The translations under genes and the position numbers were made by a program. From assembly GCA_006969745.1 (NCBI GenBank), contig CP030886.1:310001-374000 (forward strand): DNA of 64,000 nt, written 5' to 3'. This DNA is from Cytophagaceae bacterium. Lineage in GTDB: Bacteria; Bacteroidota; Bacteroidia; Cytophagales; Cyclobacteriaceae. The notes under the pieces were generated by a model that saw only the letters and a program-made list of their open reading frames with translations, had not been told where the DNA came from and ran no database searches. This document shows positions 29,493 through 38,332 of this stretch, in pieces (positions within the stretch are counted from its first letter, which is position 1; each line of letters opens with the position of its first letter).

Positions 29493-31862
29493 ATGCTTAA
29501 GAATTTCTTCCTCATCTCCATTAGAAACCTGAAGAAAAACGGACTTTATTCTCTGATCAACATTTCAGGCCTCTCCATTGGTATTGTTTGTAGCGTACTT
29601 ATTCTTCTATGGGTCGTAGATGAAGTTTCATTCGACAAGTTTCTACCAAAGTATGATCGACTTTACCAGGTATTTATAAGTTCTGAATTCGACGACAAAG
29701 TCAATAACTGGCAATCTGTACCACTCCCCACCTATGAGGAGATGAAAGTGATAGATAGCAATATCAAAAATTCTGTAGTTGCTGGTTGGGGAAATCCTCG
29801 ACTTCTTTCAGCTGGAGATGTACGAATCATAAAGGATGGCTATTACGTGAGCGAAGAATTCCTTGAGATGTTTGAATTTCCATTGATATCCGGGACACAC
29901 GAGGAAGCATTAAAAGACCCCATGTCAATCGTAATTACAGAGTCGCTCGCAAAAATTCTTTTTGGTGATGAAGATCCGATTGGTAAGCAAGTAAGACTTT
30001 CTGACGAAGGTACGCTTCAGGTTTCTGCTGTGGCGAAAGATATTCCGGAGAACTCAAGTTTTCAATTTGATTATCTGGCGACATGGAAGTACCGCGAATC
30101 GGTGAATGAATGGGTTAGGGACAATAGGACAAACTGGGGAAATTACTCATTTCAGGTATTTGTAGAGTTGAATGATCCTGCTCGTGAAATAGACGTGGAG
30201 CAAAGCATTTATGATTTAGCTGAGGAAAAAGATGGTGAAGATGGTATGGACAAGCATTTTTTTCTTCACCCGATGAAAGACTGGAGGTTACGAACCAATT
30301 GGGATGATCAAGGGCGTCAGGCCGGTGGACGCAGTGATTACGTTCAGTTGTTTACAGCCATAGCCATCGTAATTTTAATAATCGCTTGCATCAATTTCAT
30401 GAACCTGGCGACTGCACGTTCTGAGAAACGAGCCAAAGAAGTGGGCATTAGGAAAAGCCTTGGCACCACCAGAAACAAACTCATCTTTCAATTCATTGGT
30501 GAGTCGATCTTTATTACATTAATCGCATTTCTATCTGCTGTGCTGCTAACAGAACTTGCCCTCCCGGCTTATAATAATCTTGTTGACAAAGAGCTTTTCA
30601 TTAATTACCAGAGTGTAGAATTTTGGTTGTTTTCCATTGCAATAGTTATAGTATTGGGTGTAATCGCAGGAAGTTATCCTGCATTTTATCTTTCCTCTTT
30701 CAGGCCTGTTCAAACATTAAAGGGCACTGTTAAGGTAGGCAAGGGTGCGACAACTCCTCGAAAAATATTAGTGGTCATGCAATTTGCGTTTTCAGTTGTA
30801 TTGATGATCAGTACCATCGTGATCTTTCAGCAAATAAATCTGGTAAAAAATCGAGACCTGGGCTATGAACAAGAGCGTCTCATCGCGGTGGAACAAACTA
30901 ACGATCTAAGAGAGAATTACAAGGTTTTAAAACAAGAACTGCTGGCTTCCGGCATTGTTGAATCTGTCACCCGATCCAATTCTCAAATAACTCAAATCAA
31001 CTCAAACAATTTTCTCGGCTGGCCAGGCAAACCAGAAGATCGCAGAGTGATTTTCACCACTATCACTACAACATACGATTATGCCAAGACCATGGGCATA
31101 GATGTGCTTATGGGTCGTGATTTTTCAAAAGATTTTGCCAGTGATTCCAGTGCTATTGTTATAAATAAAGCAGCCTTGGACATTATGGGTCTTGAGGATC
31201 CGATAGGCACTAATCTGGATCTATGGGGGCAAAAACGGAAGCTAATAGGTGTAGTAGATAATGTATTGATGGGGTCACCTTATGAACCTGTAAAACCAAT
31301 GTTCATGATACTTGAGGATTGGGGTGGTTATATTTCTGTAAGGCTGAAGAAAACCAATGACCTGCAAGAAACACTTGCTGGTGTAGAGCAAATTTTCAAC
31401 AAGCACAACCCGGCATATCCATTCGATTACAATTTTGCTGATGTTCAATTCCAAAGAAAATTTACCACCATTAACCTCACTAGAAAACTTGCAATACTCT
31501 TCGCCACATTAGCGATGATCATCACAGGTTTGGGACTTTTTGGCCTGGCCTCATACACGGCAGAGCAGCGAATCAAAGAAATAGGTATACGCAAAGTACT
31601 TGGGGCTACAGTTTCCAGTCTTATGAACCTTATGTCTAAAGATTTTGCGAAGCTGGTATTGATTTCATTTTTCCTAGCCATGCCAATTGCCTGGTATCTT
31701 ATGGATCAATACCTTGAGAGGTACACGATTCGGGTGAATGTAGGCTGGTGGATCTTTCCTATTGTTGGCTTAATTGTTCTATTTTTCGCTATTGCAATTG
31801 TATCTGATCAGGCACGCAGAGCTGCAAAGGTCAATCCGGTACAGTCATTGAGAAATGAGTAG
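29493..31862 (+). CDS. ABC transporter permease of the MacB/FtsX type
   Basis: A 789-residue permease with two MacB_PCD/FtsX modules. It opens with LKNFFLISIRNLKKNGLYS and a membrane helix at about 20-41. The first FtsX core has CINFMNLATARSEKRAKEVGIRKS; the second, at the C-terminus, has GLFGLASYTAEQRIKEIGIRKVLGAT. It ends in DQARRAAKVNPVQSLRNE. Proteins of this layout are abundant in Bacteroidota and are thought to export peptides or lipids or to act in mechanotransmission. No ATPase gene is adjacent. The stop lies two bases from the convergent aldehyde dehydrogenase stop. Confidence 0.9.
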   Translation: MLKNFFLISIRNLKKNGLYSLINISGLSIGIVCSVLILLWVVDEVSFDKFLPKYDRLYQVFISSEFDDKVNNWQSVPLPTYEEMKVIDSNIKNSVVAGWGNPRLLSAGDVRIIKDGYYVSEEFLEMFEFPLISGTHEEALKDPMSIVITESLAKILFGDEDPIGKQVRLSDEGTLQVSAVAKDIPENSSFQFDYLATWKYRESVNEWVRDNRTNWGNYSFQVFVELNDPAREIDVEQSIYDLAEEKDGEDGMDKHFFLHPMKDWRLRTNWDDQGRQAGGRSDYVQLFTAIAIVILIIACINFMNLATARSEKRAKEVGIRKSLGTTRNKLIFQFIGESIFITLIAFLSAVLLTELALPAYNNLVDKELFINYQSVEFWLFSIAIVIVLGVIAGSYPAFYLSSFRPVQTLKGTVKVGKGATTPRKILVVMQFAFSVVLMISTIVIFQQINLVKNRDLGYEQERLIAVEQTNDLRENYKVLKQELLASGIVESVTRSNSQITQINSNNFLGWPGKPEDRRVIFTTITTTYDYAKTMGIDVLMGRDFSKDFASDSSAIVINKAALDIMGLEDPIGTNLDLWGQKRKLIGVVDNVLMGSPYEPVKPMFMILEDWGGYISVRLKKTNDLQETLAGVEQIFNKHNPAYPFDYNFADVQFQRKFTTINLTRKLAILFATLAMIITGLGLFGLASYTAEQRIKEIGIRKVLGATVSSLMNLMSKDFAKLVLISFFLAMPIAWYLMDQYLERYTIRVNVGWWIFPIVGLIVLFFAIAIVSDQARRAAKVNPVQSLRNE

Positions 31863-31864
31863 AA

Positions 31865-33226
31865 TTATTTAATAAATACGGTTTTTATGTTGGTGAATTC
31901 CCTAATTCCATGGTGCGACAATTCGCGACCAAAGCCACTTTCATTAATTCCGCCAAAAGGTAATCGAGGATCAGATTGAACCATGGCATTTACAAAGCAT
32001 GAGCCCGCCTCTAGCTTATTTGCTGCCAATTCTTCAGCTCGACGGACATCTTTAGAAAAGATTGCACCTCCTAACCCAAATGATGTATCGTTGGCAACTT
32101 TGAATGCTTCATCTTCATCAATTACAACAATTACTGAAGCAACCGGTCCGAACAATTCCTCTTCATAGGCTGGCATGCCTTTTTTAACATTGGTGAGAAT
32201 GGTGGGTGGATAGAAATAACCTTTCATATTCGGGATTTCCCCTCCCAAAATACAATTAGCTCCCGCGTCTACACTTCGCATTACCTGATCATGTAGTTGT
32301 TCTCTGTATTTCTTCCCAACCATAGGTCCAAGATCCGTAGCATCATCGAGAGGATTACCATATCGGTAAGAACTCATTGTTTCAATAAGCTTTTTATTAA
32401 ATGCTTCTTCTAGTGATTTTGGTACGATGAATCGCTTGGCGCTAATACAGCTTTGACCATTGTTTTTAAGCCTGCTGGCAGTAGTCGTCTCAACTGCCAT
32501 GTCAAGGTCTGCATCCTCCAGTATAATATATGGATCACTCCCACCCAATTCCAGTACACACTTTTTCAAATTAGCTCCGGCTTGCTCTGCCACAGCTCTT
32601 CCCGCTCGAGTGCTGCCTGTCAGGGTAACAGCCTTTACATCGGTGTGCTTGATTACATCAGAGGCTTGTTCATTGGTAATAAAGAGGTTGATAAACAAGT
32701 CTTTTGGAAACCCCGCTTTTAGAAAAACAGATTCAATAGCCTCTGCACAGCCTGGAACATTAGGCGCGTGCTTCATCAATACTGCATTTCCGGCCATGAG
32801 CCCAGGAGCTGCAAATCGAAATATCTGCCAAAATGGATAATTCCATGGCATGATGGCGAATACAATGCCGAGTGGCTGATAGCTTACATAACTTTTCGAT
32901 GCATCGGTTTCTATCAGTTCATTGCTAAGAAAATTTCCACCATTGTCAGCATAATAATCACAAACCCAAGCACATTTCTCTATTTCAGCTACACTTTCTT
33001 TTAGTGGTTTACCCATCTCTTCAGTGATGGTTTTGGCAAATCTATCTTTGCTTTCCAACAATATTTCTGAGGCGTTTTTAAGTAATTCCGTACGTTCAGC
33101 AAAGGACGTTTTACGCCATTTGGTAAATGCCTGATGAGCATCTTCGATTGACTTGGCAATTTGCTCATTGGTGTGATTTGGGTACTCTTTTAATGACTCT
33201 TCGGTCGCTGGATTGATTGCCTGCAT
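31865..33226 (-). CDS. NAD(P)-dependent succinate-semialdehyde-type dehydrogenase
   Basis: An aldehyde dehydrogenase superfamily enzyme of 453 residues, of the class usually annotated as succinate-semialdehyde dehydrogenase. Active-site residues are visible: Asn129 (PWNYPFW), Lys152 (LMKHAP), Glu226 (LELGGSDP) and the nucleophile Cys260 (NNGQSCISAKRF). The NAD-binding GSTRAGR is at 204-210. It oxidises an aldehyde to the acid, feeding succinate or a related product into central metabolism. It is divergent from hppD with about 137 nt between, so the two might share regulation, but the palindrome lies next to hppD only. Confidence 0.88.
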   Translation of the reverse strand: MQAINPATEESLKEYPNHTNEQIAKSIEDAHQAFTKWRKTSFAERTELLKNASEILLESKDRFAKTITEEMGKPLKESVAEIEKCAWVCDYYADNGGNFLSNELIETDASKSYVSYQPLGIVFAIMPWNYPFWQIFRFAAPGLMAGNAVLMKHAPNVPGCAEAIESVFLKAGFPKDLFINLFITNEQASDVIKHTDVKAVTLTGSTRAGRAVAEQAGANLKKCVLELGGSDPYIILEDADLDMAVETTTASRLKNNGQSCISAKRFIVPKSLEEAFNKKLIETMSSYRYGNPLDDATDLGPMVGKKYREQLHDQVMRSVDAGANCILGGEIPNMKGYFYPPTILTNVKKGMPAYEEELFGPVASVIVVIDEDEAFKVANDTSFGLGGAIFSKDVRRAEELAANKLEAGSCFVNAMVQSDPRLPFGGINESGFGRELSHHGIREFTNIKTVFIK

Positions 33227-33305
33227 GCATTGAATTTTAGAATGATAAATGCGATCTTTATATAGAAATCATATCAGCACAAATTTGTTCCCTGCTTATC
33301 ACCTT

Positions 33306-33336
33306 TTTGATTTGGTAATCAGACACGTTAATTTTG
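33306..33336 (+). promoter_or_regulatory. hppD promoter
   Basis: TTTG at 33306-33309, a 19-nt spacer, then TAATTTTG at 33329-33336 match both Bacteroidota promoter boxes with ideal spacing. Transcription would start near 33342, about 20 nt before the ATG at 33364. Confidence 0.65.
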
Positions 33337-33356
33337 TTGTTGAAACAACTAATTTA
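33329..33356 (+). promoter_or_regulatory. Candidate MarR operator over the hppD -7 box and start site
   Basis: The core is the perfect inverted repeat GTTGTT-GA-AACAAC (33336-33349). It extends outward to a 28-nt imperfect palindrome with only two mismatched pairs. Being centred at the expected transcription start, a protein bound here would block RNA polymerase. A MarR-family gene lies just downstream of hppD, and MarR proteins bind palindromes of about this size, so it is the natural candidate; the link is inference. Confidence 0.55.
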
Positions 33357-33363
33357 TTTCACC

Positions 33364-34491
33364 ATGGAAACGACTGTAGCATCCCCACAAGCTAAAGAAG
33401 CACAAGATTTCATGCCTATAAATGGCACAGATTATCTTGAACTATATGTAAGCAATGCAAAGCAAGCAGCTCACTATTACCGTTCTGCTTTTGGGTTCAA
33501 AGCACTGGCCTACGCTGGTTTGGAAACGGGTGTAAAGGACAGGGAGTCATATGTTGTGGTGCAGGACAAAATCAGACTTGTTCTTACCTCGCCGCTTAGG
33601 AGCGGAACAGAAATTGGACGACACATCGACAAGCACGGAGATGGTGTAAAGGTGACAGCATTGTGGGTCGATGATGCGACCAAAGCATACGAAGAGGCTA
33701 TCAAAAGAGGTGCAAAATCATTTATGGAGCCAAACGCTATGGAAGATGCACATGGAAAAGTGGTACGATCAGGTATCCATACCTATGGTGAGGTAGTTCA
33801 CATTTTTATAGAGCGCAACGACTACAATGGAATTTTCCTTCCGGGATATAAGGAATGGAATACTTCATACAACCCTGAGCCAGTTGGACTAAAATATGTT
33901 GACCACATGGTTGGCAATGTAGAGCTTGGTCAAATGAATGAATGGGTGAAGTTCTATGAAGAAGTAATGGGTTTCACCCAAATCATGTCGTTCGACGATA
34001 AGGACATCTCAACAGAATATACGGCTTTGATGAGCAAGGTAATGAGCAATGGAAATGGCCGAATAAAGTTTCCAATAAATGAACCTGCGCCTGGTTTAAA
34101 AAAATCACAGGTAGACGAATACCTCGAGTTTTATGAAGGTGCCGGAGTACAGCATATTGCTGTTGCTACGGACAACATCATTCAAACCGTAACTGATCTT
34201 AAAAACCGGGGTGTAGAATTCCTCCAAGTACCTGATACTTATTACGATGTGCTTTCAGAACGTGTAGGAGAAATTGATGAGGATATCGATGCATTAAGAC
34301 CGTTGGGGATTTTGGTGGACAGAGATGACGAAGGCTACTTGCTCCAGATATTTACAAAGACTGTGCAAGCGAGACCAACCATGTTCTTCGAGATTATACA
34401 ACGAAAAGGAGCTACTTCTTTTGGAAAGGGGAATTTCAAAGCTCTGTTTGAAGCACTTGAGCGAGAGCAAGAATTAAGAGGAACACTTTGA
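33364..34491 (+). CDS. hppD: 4-hydroxyphenylpyruvate dioxygenase
   Basis: Converts 4-hydroxyphenylpyruvate to homogentisate in tyrosine catabolism, using non-heme Fe(II) and O2. It has two vicinal-oxygen-chelate domains. The iron ligands are His181 (YVDHMVGN), His264 (VQHIAVATDN) and Glu343 (MFFEIIQRKG). The C-terminal helix region GKGNFKALFEALEREQ closes the active site. The length of 375 residues is normal. The ATG was chosen because ten earlier in-frame codons lie within the operator and start-site region. The other genes of the pathway (homogentisate dioxygenase, fumarylacetoacetase) are not in this window. Confidence 0.96.
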   Translation: METTVASPQAKEAQDFMPINGTDYLELYVSNAKQAAHYYRSAFGFKALAYAGLETGVKDRESYVVVQDKIRLVLTSPLRSGTEIGRHIDKHGDGVKVTALWVDDATKAYEEAIKRGAKSFMEPNAMEDAHGKVVRSGIHTYGEVVHIFIERNDYNGIFLPGYKEWNTSYNPEPVGLKYVDHMVGNVELGQMNEWVKFYEEVMGFTQIMSFDDKDISTEYTALMSKVMSNGNGRIKFPINEPAPGLKKSQVDEYLEFYEGAGVQHIAVATDNIIQTVTDLKNRGVEFLQVPDTYYDVLSERVGEIDEDIDALRPLGILVDRDDEGYLLQIFTKTVQARPTMFFEIIQRKGATSFGKGNFKALFEALEREQELRGTL

Positions 34492-34514
34492 CAATTGATC
34501 ACATAATCACACAG

Positions 34515-34543
34515 AAAAAAAGGGACCTAGGTCCCTTTTTTTT
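34515..34543. terminator. Bidirectional terminator between hppD and the MarR gene
   Basis: AGGGACCTAGGTCCCT is flanked by six As on the left and more than six Ts on the right, giving a perfect 28-nt palindrome. It can end both convergent transcripts. Confidence 0.9.
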
Positions 34544-34548
34544 GTTAA

Positions 34549-34980
34549 TTATTCGCGTTCACTGTAATTGGTAAATATCTTATCTAGAGTGGTGATTAGA
34601 TTGTTGTATTCCTCTTCGGTAAGATTGGTCCAACCTAATTTTCTTGATTCATCTACTGAGGGTTTGGCCTTGTTTATAATCGCCTGACCTTTCTTTGTAA
34701 TAGAAATATGATATTTTCTTCCATCTGCTTTGTCTGGTATGCGTTCTACCAGGTGTTTCTTTACTAATAAATCAACAATCCTTGAAACTGTAGGCTTATC
34801 TCGAAAGCTCATGCTAGCGAGTTCTGTCTGATACATATCCTGTTCATTGAGTTTAGCCAAAATCACCCATTGTTCTGGTGTGATGTCTACACCAACATTT
34901 TTAAACCTATTGATCAGGTCTTGCCTTACTACTTTGTATGTGCGATCGATGAAAGATCCGAGCTCTTTGTATTGGGACAT
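34549..34980 (-). CDS. MarR family transcriptional regulator
   Basis: A winged-helix dimeric regulator of 143 residues. The ATG gives MSQYKELGSFIDRTYKVV. The core is ITPEQWVILAKL, then a recognition helix in SFRDKPTVSRIVDLLVKKHLV and the wing with DGRKYHISITKKG. It lies convergent to hppD and probably regulates it through the palindrome at the hppD start site; MarR proteins control aromatic catabolism genes in many bacteria. The ligand would plausibly be an aromatic acid such as 4-hydroxyphenylpyruvate or homogentisate. That is inference. Confidence 0.88.
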   Translation of the reverse strand: MSQYKELGSFIDRTYKVVRQDLINRFKNVGVDITPEQWVILAKLNEQDMYQTELASMSFRDKPTVSRIVDLLVKKHLVERIPDKADGRKYHISITKKGQAIINKAKPSVDESRKLGWTNLTEEEYNNLITTLDKIFTNYSERE

Positions 34981-35103
34981 GATAGCTAATATATCAATTC
35001 CATAATCCTCCTTGACAACCACTTACAGAAAAATTAAATACTAAGCGATCCGAGCATACTAAATGGGAAATATCTAGGTTATTTTTGGAGCAAATCACAT
35101 GAT

Positions 35104-37794
35104 TTGAAAAAACTGCTAATTTCTATAGCGCTATTGCTCCTTATCGGTGCCGGTTATTTTACCTATGAAAAGTGGGTGAAGCATTCAAACCTTACCGCCT
35201 GGAGTTTCATTCCTGCAGATGCTGCGGTCGTCATTGAGGCAGAGCTTATTAAAGATCTGGAGACAATTCAAGGTTTTACTATTTCATCGATTCTAAAAGA
35301 ATCTTCAGGATTGAAAAATTTTCGCGAAGGAATGTCTTTTCTAGATTCCATTAATGGAGAAGGTGGATTTACAGCTATCTTCAAAGATGCTACCACAGTA
35401 GTTTCTACACACAAGGTATCCAGCAATGAAATAGACTTTCTCTTCGTTGTAGAACTTCAAAATATTTCTCAAAATACATTTGCGAATGCTACGATTGGTC
35501 GCCTTAAAAAAAGCGGATACCGATTCAAAACGCGCAATTATAATGACTTTAAAATCAGTGAAATTTCCAATAAAGGGAAGACTCTGACATTCATTTTCTA
35601 TAAAAATTTCTTTCTTGCCAGTTTCACACCATACTTGATTGAGGATGCGGTCAGATCTGTTAGCGACAATGAAATGATGTCTTTTCGAGAAAGATTTGAT
35701 AAACTGGATGATACGACCGTAAGCGGACTTGCCTCGGTATTTGTAAACTATCAAAAATTAGGTGAGCTCATTGGAGCGATTTCAATTGAAACGGTGAGCT
35801 TTCCTTTACAGGTTGGCAATTATGGTCTTGACCTGGATTCTTCGTTTATTCAATTATCAGGATTCTCAAATTCAGAAGATGGGTGGATTGCCACGCATAA
35901 AAATCAGCCAGCCCCTTTTGAAATGGCTGAAGTTGTACCAGAAAATACAGCATACTTCTATCACATCACATCAACAGCTTTTTCTTCATGGAAAGACGAA
36001 CAAATTGAATATTTGAGATCTACTGATCAACAGATAAAGGCATATCAGGATACGCTTAAATCTCAGTATGACTTCAATGCTGATCAGGTTTTTGACCTGA
36101 TAGATAATGAAATCGGTATAGCACATTTAGAGTCGCCACGCTCGAGAGATCAGTACAAGCTACTCATATTGGAAGTGAAGAACAGAGAGGAATCTTTGAA
36201 TTTTTTTAGTCAGCTAACTGAGCGTGTAGCCCTTGCCAGAAATGACTCTGTTTATAGTGAATCATACAGTGAGAATGAGATCCGGTTTCTCCCAATAAGT
36301 GAATTTCCATCGACAATATTAGGTTCGATAGGTGATGGTTTTGCACAGTGTTTTTATATAGGCTATCGCAATTACATCATTTTCTCAAACGACCTTCAGC
36401 AGTTAAAAAGTTTAATTTCTGCAATTCAAAATGAAGATACCTGGGGAAAGTCTATAAGTATGAACAACTTTCTCGGGCGAGCTAATTACGCGGCAAATGT
36501 GAGCCTATTTGTGAATATTCCACGCACATGGAGTTCCATACAAAACCTTGTTAAACCGGATTGGAGTGACCATCTGGATATAAATGCTTCATTGTACAAA
36601 TCAATGGATATGGCGGCATTTCAGTACTCATATATTGATGGCCGATATTATACCAATTATACATTTAGCCAACCTGTAAAAAGAACACGAAGCATTCCTA
36701 AAACAAGTGCCGAAAATGGAGTGAAATTCGTGAGTAAGTTGATCACTAAGCCACACCTTTTAAAGACACATGCTCATAAGAAATTTGACATTCTGGTTCA
36801 GGACAGTACTTACGCAGTTTACTACATGGACCCTGATCAGAATACCTTATGGTCAGAAAATCTGGAAGGACAGATAAAGGGAAATATCTACCCAATAGAC
36901 TATTACAAGAATGGAAAGATCCAATACTTGTTGACAACCAATGATCAGGTGCATATGCTAGATCGTACCGGCGCTTCCATACCAGGCTATCCGAAGGCTC
37001 TACCAAACAATGTTTCAATAGACCATATAAACCTCATCGACTATGACTTGAGTAGAAACTATCGTATTGCAATAACAGACACGGATGGTCAAGTATATTT
37101 AGCTGACAAAGACATGAACATATTGGAAGGCTGGGATCCTAAAAAACTAAATAGGAAAGCATTATTGCCGTTGAATCATGCGAGATTGGGTAGATCGGAT
37201 GTGATGATATCAATACAGGAAAATGGTGTGATTAATCTCATGAACCGGAGAGGTCAGATGCTAAAAGGTTTCCCGTTTGACACACGACAAACATTAGATA
37301 AAAACTACTTTCTCAGAAAATCAAATAGTCTAGGAAACTCTTCGATTACTGTCATTTCAAAAGGTGGAGAACTGACTGAATTGAACCTTGAAGGGGATGT
37401 CATCAAACGAGACCAACTCATCAAAACCAGTGCCGATGCAAGTTTCAGGCTAGTTCCTGATACCGGCGGAGATGCTTTTATTGTGGTTAGAAATGAAGGG
37501 GACACCTATGAGGTGCTAGATGACACAGGCAATCTATTGTTTAAAAAAGATTATCTATCCAGAGAACCAATATTGATCCAGTATTATCAGTTTGGCGCCG
37601 GAAAAGATTTGGTTGTATTTACAGACACAGCCAACAGAAGCTTGTATATCTATGATAAATCCGGAAATCTAATCACCGGAAATCCTTTAAACTCAGAACA
37701 TGATATCAGCTTGATTTATTCGAGTGCAAAAAAAGAATTCCAGGTCTTCACCACATGGGATACCAACCTGGAACTCTTCAATTTCAATTATTGA
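35104..37794 (+). CDS. Membrane-anchored protein, DUF3352-like N-terminal part and beta-propeller-like C-terminal part
   Basis: An 896-residue protein with a TTG start; no ATG lies near. A single N-terminal hydrophobic anchor (about 3-20) precedes a large extracytoplasmic region. The first 500 or so residues contain FIPADAAVVIEAE and repeated sets of beta-strands that resemble DUF3352-type proteins. From about 560 the protein has repeats of a PQQ/WD-like propeller type (NTLWSENLEGQIKG, VHMLDRTGASIPGYPKALP, INLMNRRGQMLKGFPFD, LYIYDKSGNLITGNPL). No catalytic residues are evident and the role is unknown. It overlaps the convergent DHFR-like gene by 11 bases. Confidence 0.6.
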   Translation: MKKLLISIALLLLIGAGYFTYEKWVKHSNLTAWSFIPADAAVVIEAELIKDLETIQGFTISSILKESSGLKNFREGMSFLDSINGEGGFTAIFKDATTVVSTHKVSSNEIDFLFVVELQNISQNTFANATIGRLKKSGYRFKTRNYNDFKISEISNKGKTLTFIFYKNFFLASFTPYLIEDAVRSVSDNEMMSFRERFDKLDDTTVSGLASVFVNYQKLGELIGAISIETVSFPLQVGNYGLDLDSSFIQLSGFSNSEDGWIATHKNQPAPFEMAEVVPENTAYFYHITSTAFSSWKDEQIEYLRSTDQQIKAYQDTLKSQYDFNADQVFDLIDNEIGIAHLESPRSRDQYKLLILEVKNREESLNFFSQLTERVALARNDSVYSESYSENEIRFLPISEFPSTILGSIGDGFAQCFYIGYRNYIIFSNDLQQLKSLISAIQNEDTWGKSISMNNFLGRANYAANVSLFVNIPRTWSSIQNLVKPDWSDHLDINASLYKSMDMAAFQYSYIDGRYYTNYTFSQPVKRTRSIPKTSAENGVKFVSKLITKPHLLKTHAHKKFDILVQDSTYAVYYMDPDQNTLWSENLEGQIKGNIYPIDYYKNGKIQYLLTTNDQVHMLDRTGASIPGYPKALPNNVSIDHINLIDYDLSRNYRIAITDTDGQVYLADKDMNILEGWDPKKLNRKALLPLNHARLGRSDVMISIQENGVINLMNRRGQMLKGFPFDTRQTLDKNYFLRKSNSLGNSSITVISKGGELTELNLEGDVIKRDQLIKTSADASFRLVPDTGGDAFIVVRNEGDTYEVLDDTGNLLFKKDYLSREPILIQYYQFGAGKDLVVFTDTANRSLYIYDKSGNLITGNPLNSEHDISLIYSSAKKEFQVFTTWDTNLELFNFNY

Positions 37795-38320
37795 TCACTC
37801 GATAGGTAATTATTTGAAAGCCATCGTCGAAGGTCTGGTTGTACTTAACCTCAAGCCGATACGGAATTGAGTAATCACCAAATAGTTGAACTCCTGTTCC
37901 TAAAATTATCGGATTGACCTTCAATTTTATCACGTCAATCATTTGATGCTTCATCAACCATCCTGCGAATGTGCCACCACCGCAGAGATATATGTCGCTT
38001 CCACATTGGTTTTTCAATTTGTGAAGGAATTCTAAATTTGGCTTTACCACCTTTACTTGCTCATTTTGCTCTTCAAATGAAAGACTATCGGAGAAAATGA
38101 AATGTTCCATATGAGCATAAGCAGGCATGCCCGGTTTCAAACCATATTGATACCCAAATTCATAAGTCTTTCTGCCCATAATCACCGTATCGAATGATTC
38201 GAGATCATACATGTATTGTTCTACACCTTCACCTTCGTGGGCAAACAGGCTTATGTCATTGTCTTTCCCCGAAATATATCCATCCAGAGAAGTAGCCACA
38301 TAGTAAACTATTTTTCTCAT
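37784..38320 (-). CDS. Dihydrofolate reductase/RibD-C family protein
   Basis: A 178-residue cytoplasmic protein with the RibD C-terminal fold. It has VATSLDGYISGKDNDISLF at the N-terminus, DTVIMGRKTYEFG (NADPH-binding region), SDIYLCGGGTFAGWLM and VNPIILGTGVQLFG. The family uses NADPH but has many members of unknown substrate, and true DHFR (FolA) is different. It lies 12 nt downstream of the MATE gene on the same strand, so the two may be one transcript. The 3' end overlaps the preceding gene on the other strand by 11 bases. Confidence 0.85.
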   Translation of the reverse strand: MRKIVYYVATSLDGYISGKDNDISLFAHEGEGVEQYMYDLESFDTVIMGRKTYEFGYQYGLKPGMPAYAHMEHFIFSDSLSFEEQNEQVKVVKPNLEFLHKLKNQCGSDIYLCGGGTFAGWLMKHQMIDVIKLKVNPIILGTGVQLFGDYSIPYRLEVKYNQTFDDGFQIITYRVINN

Positions 38321-38332
38321 AGCTTAAAAGAT

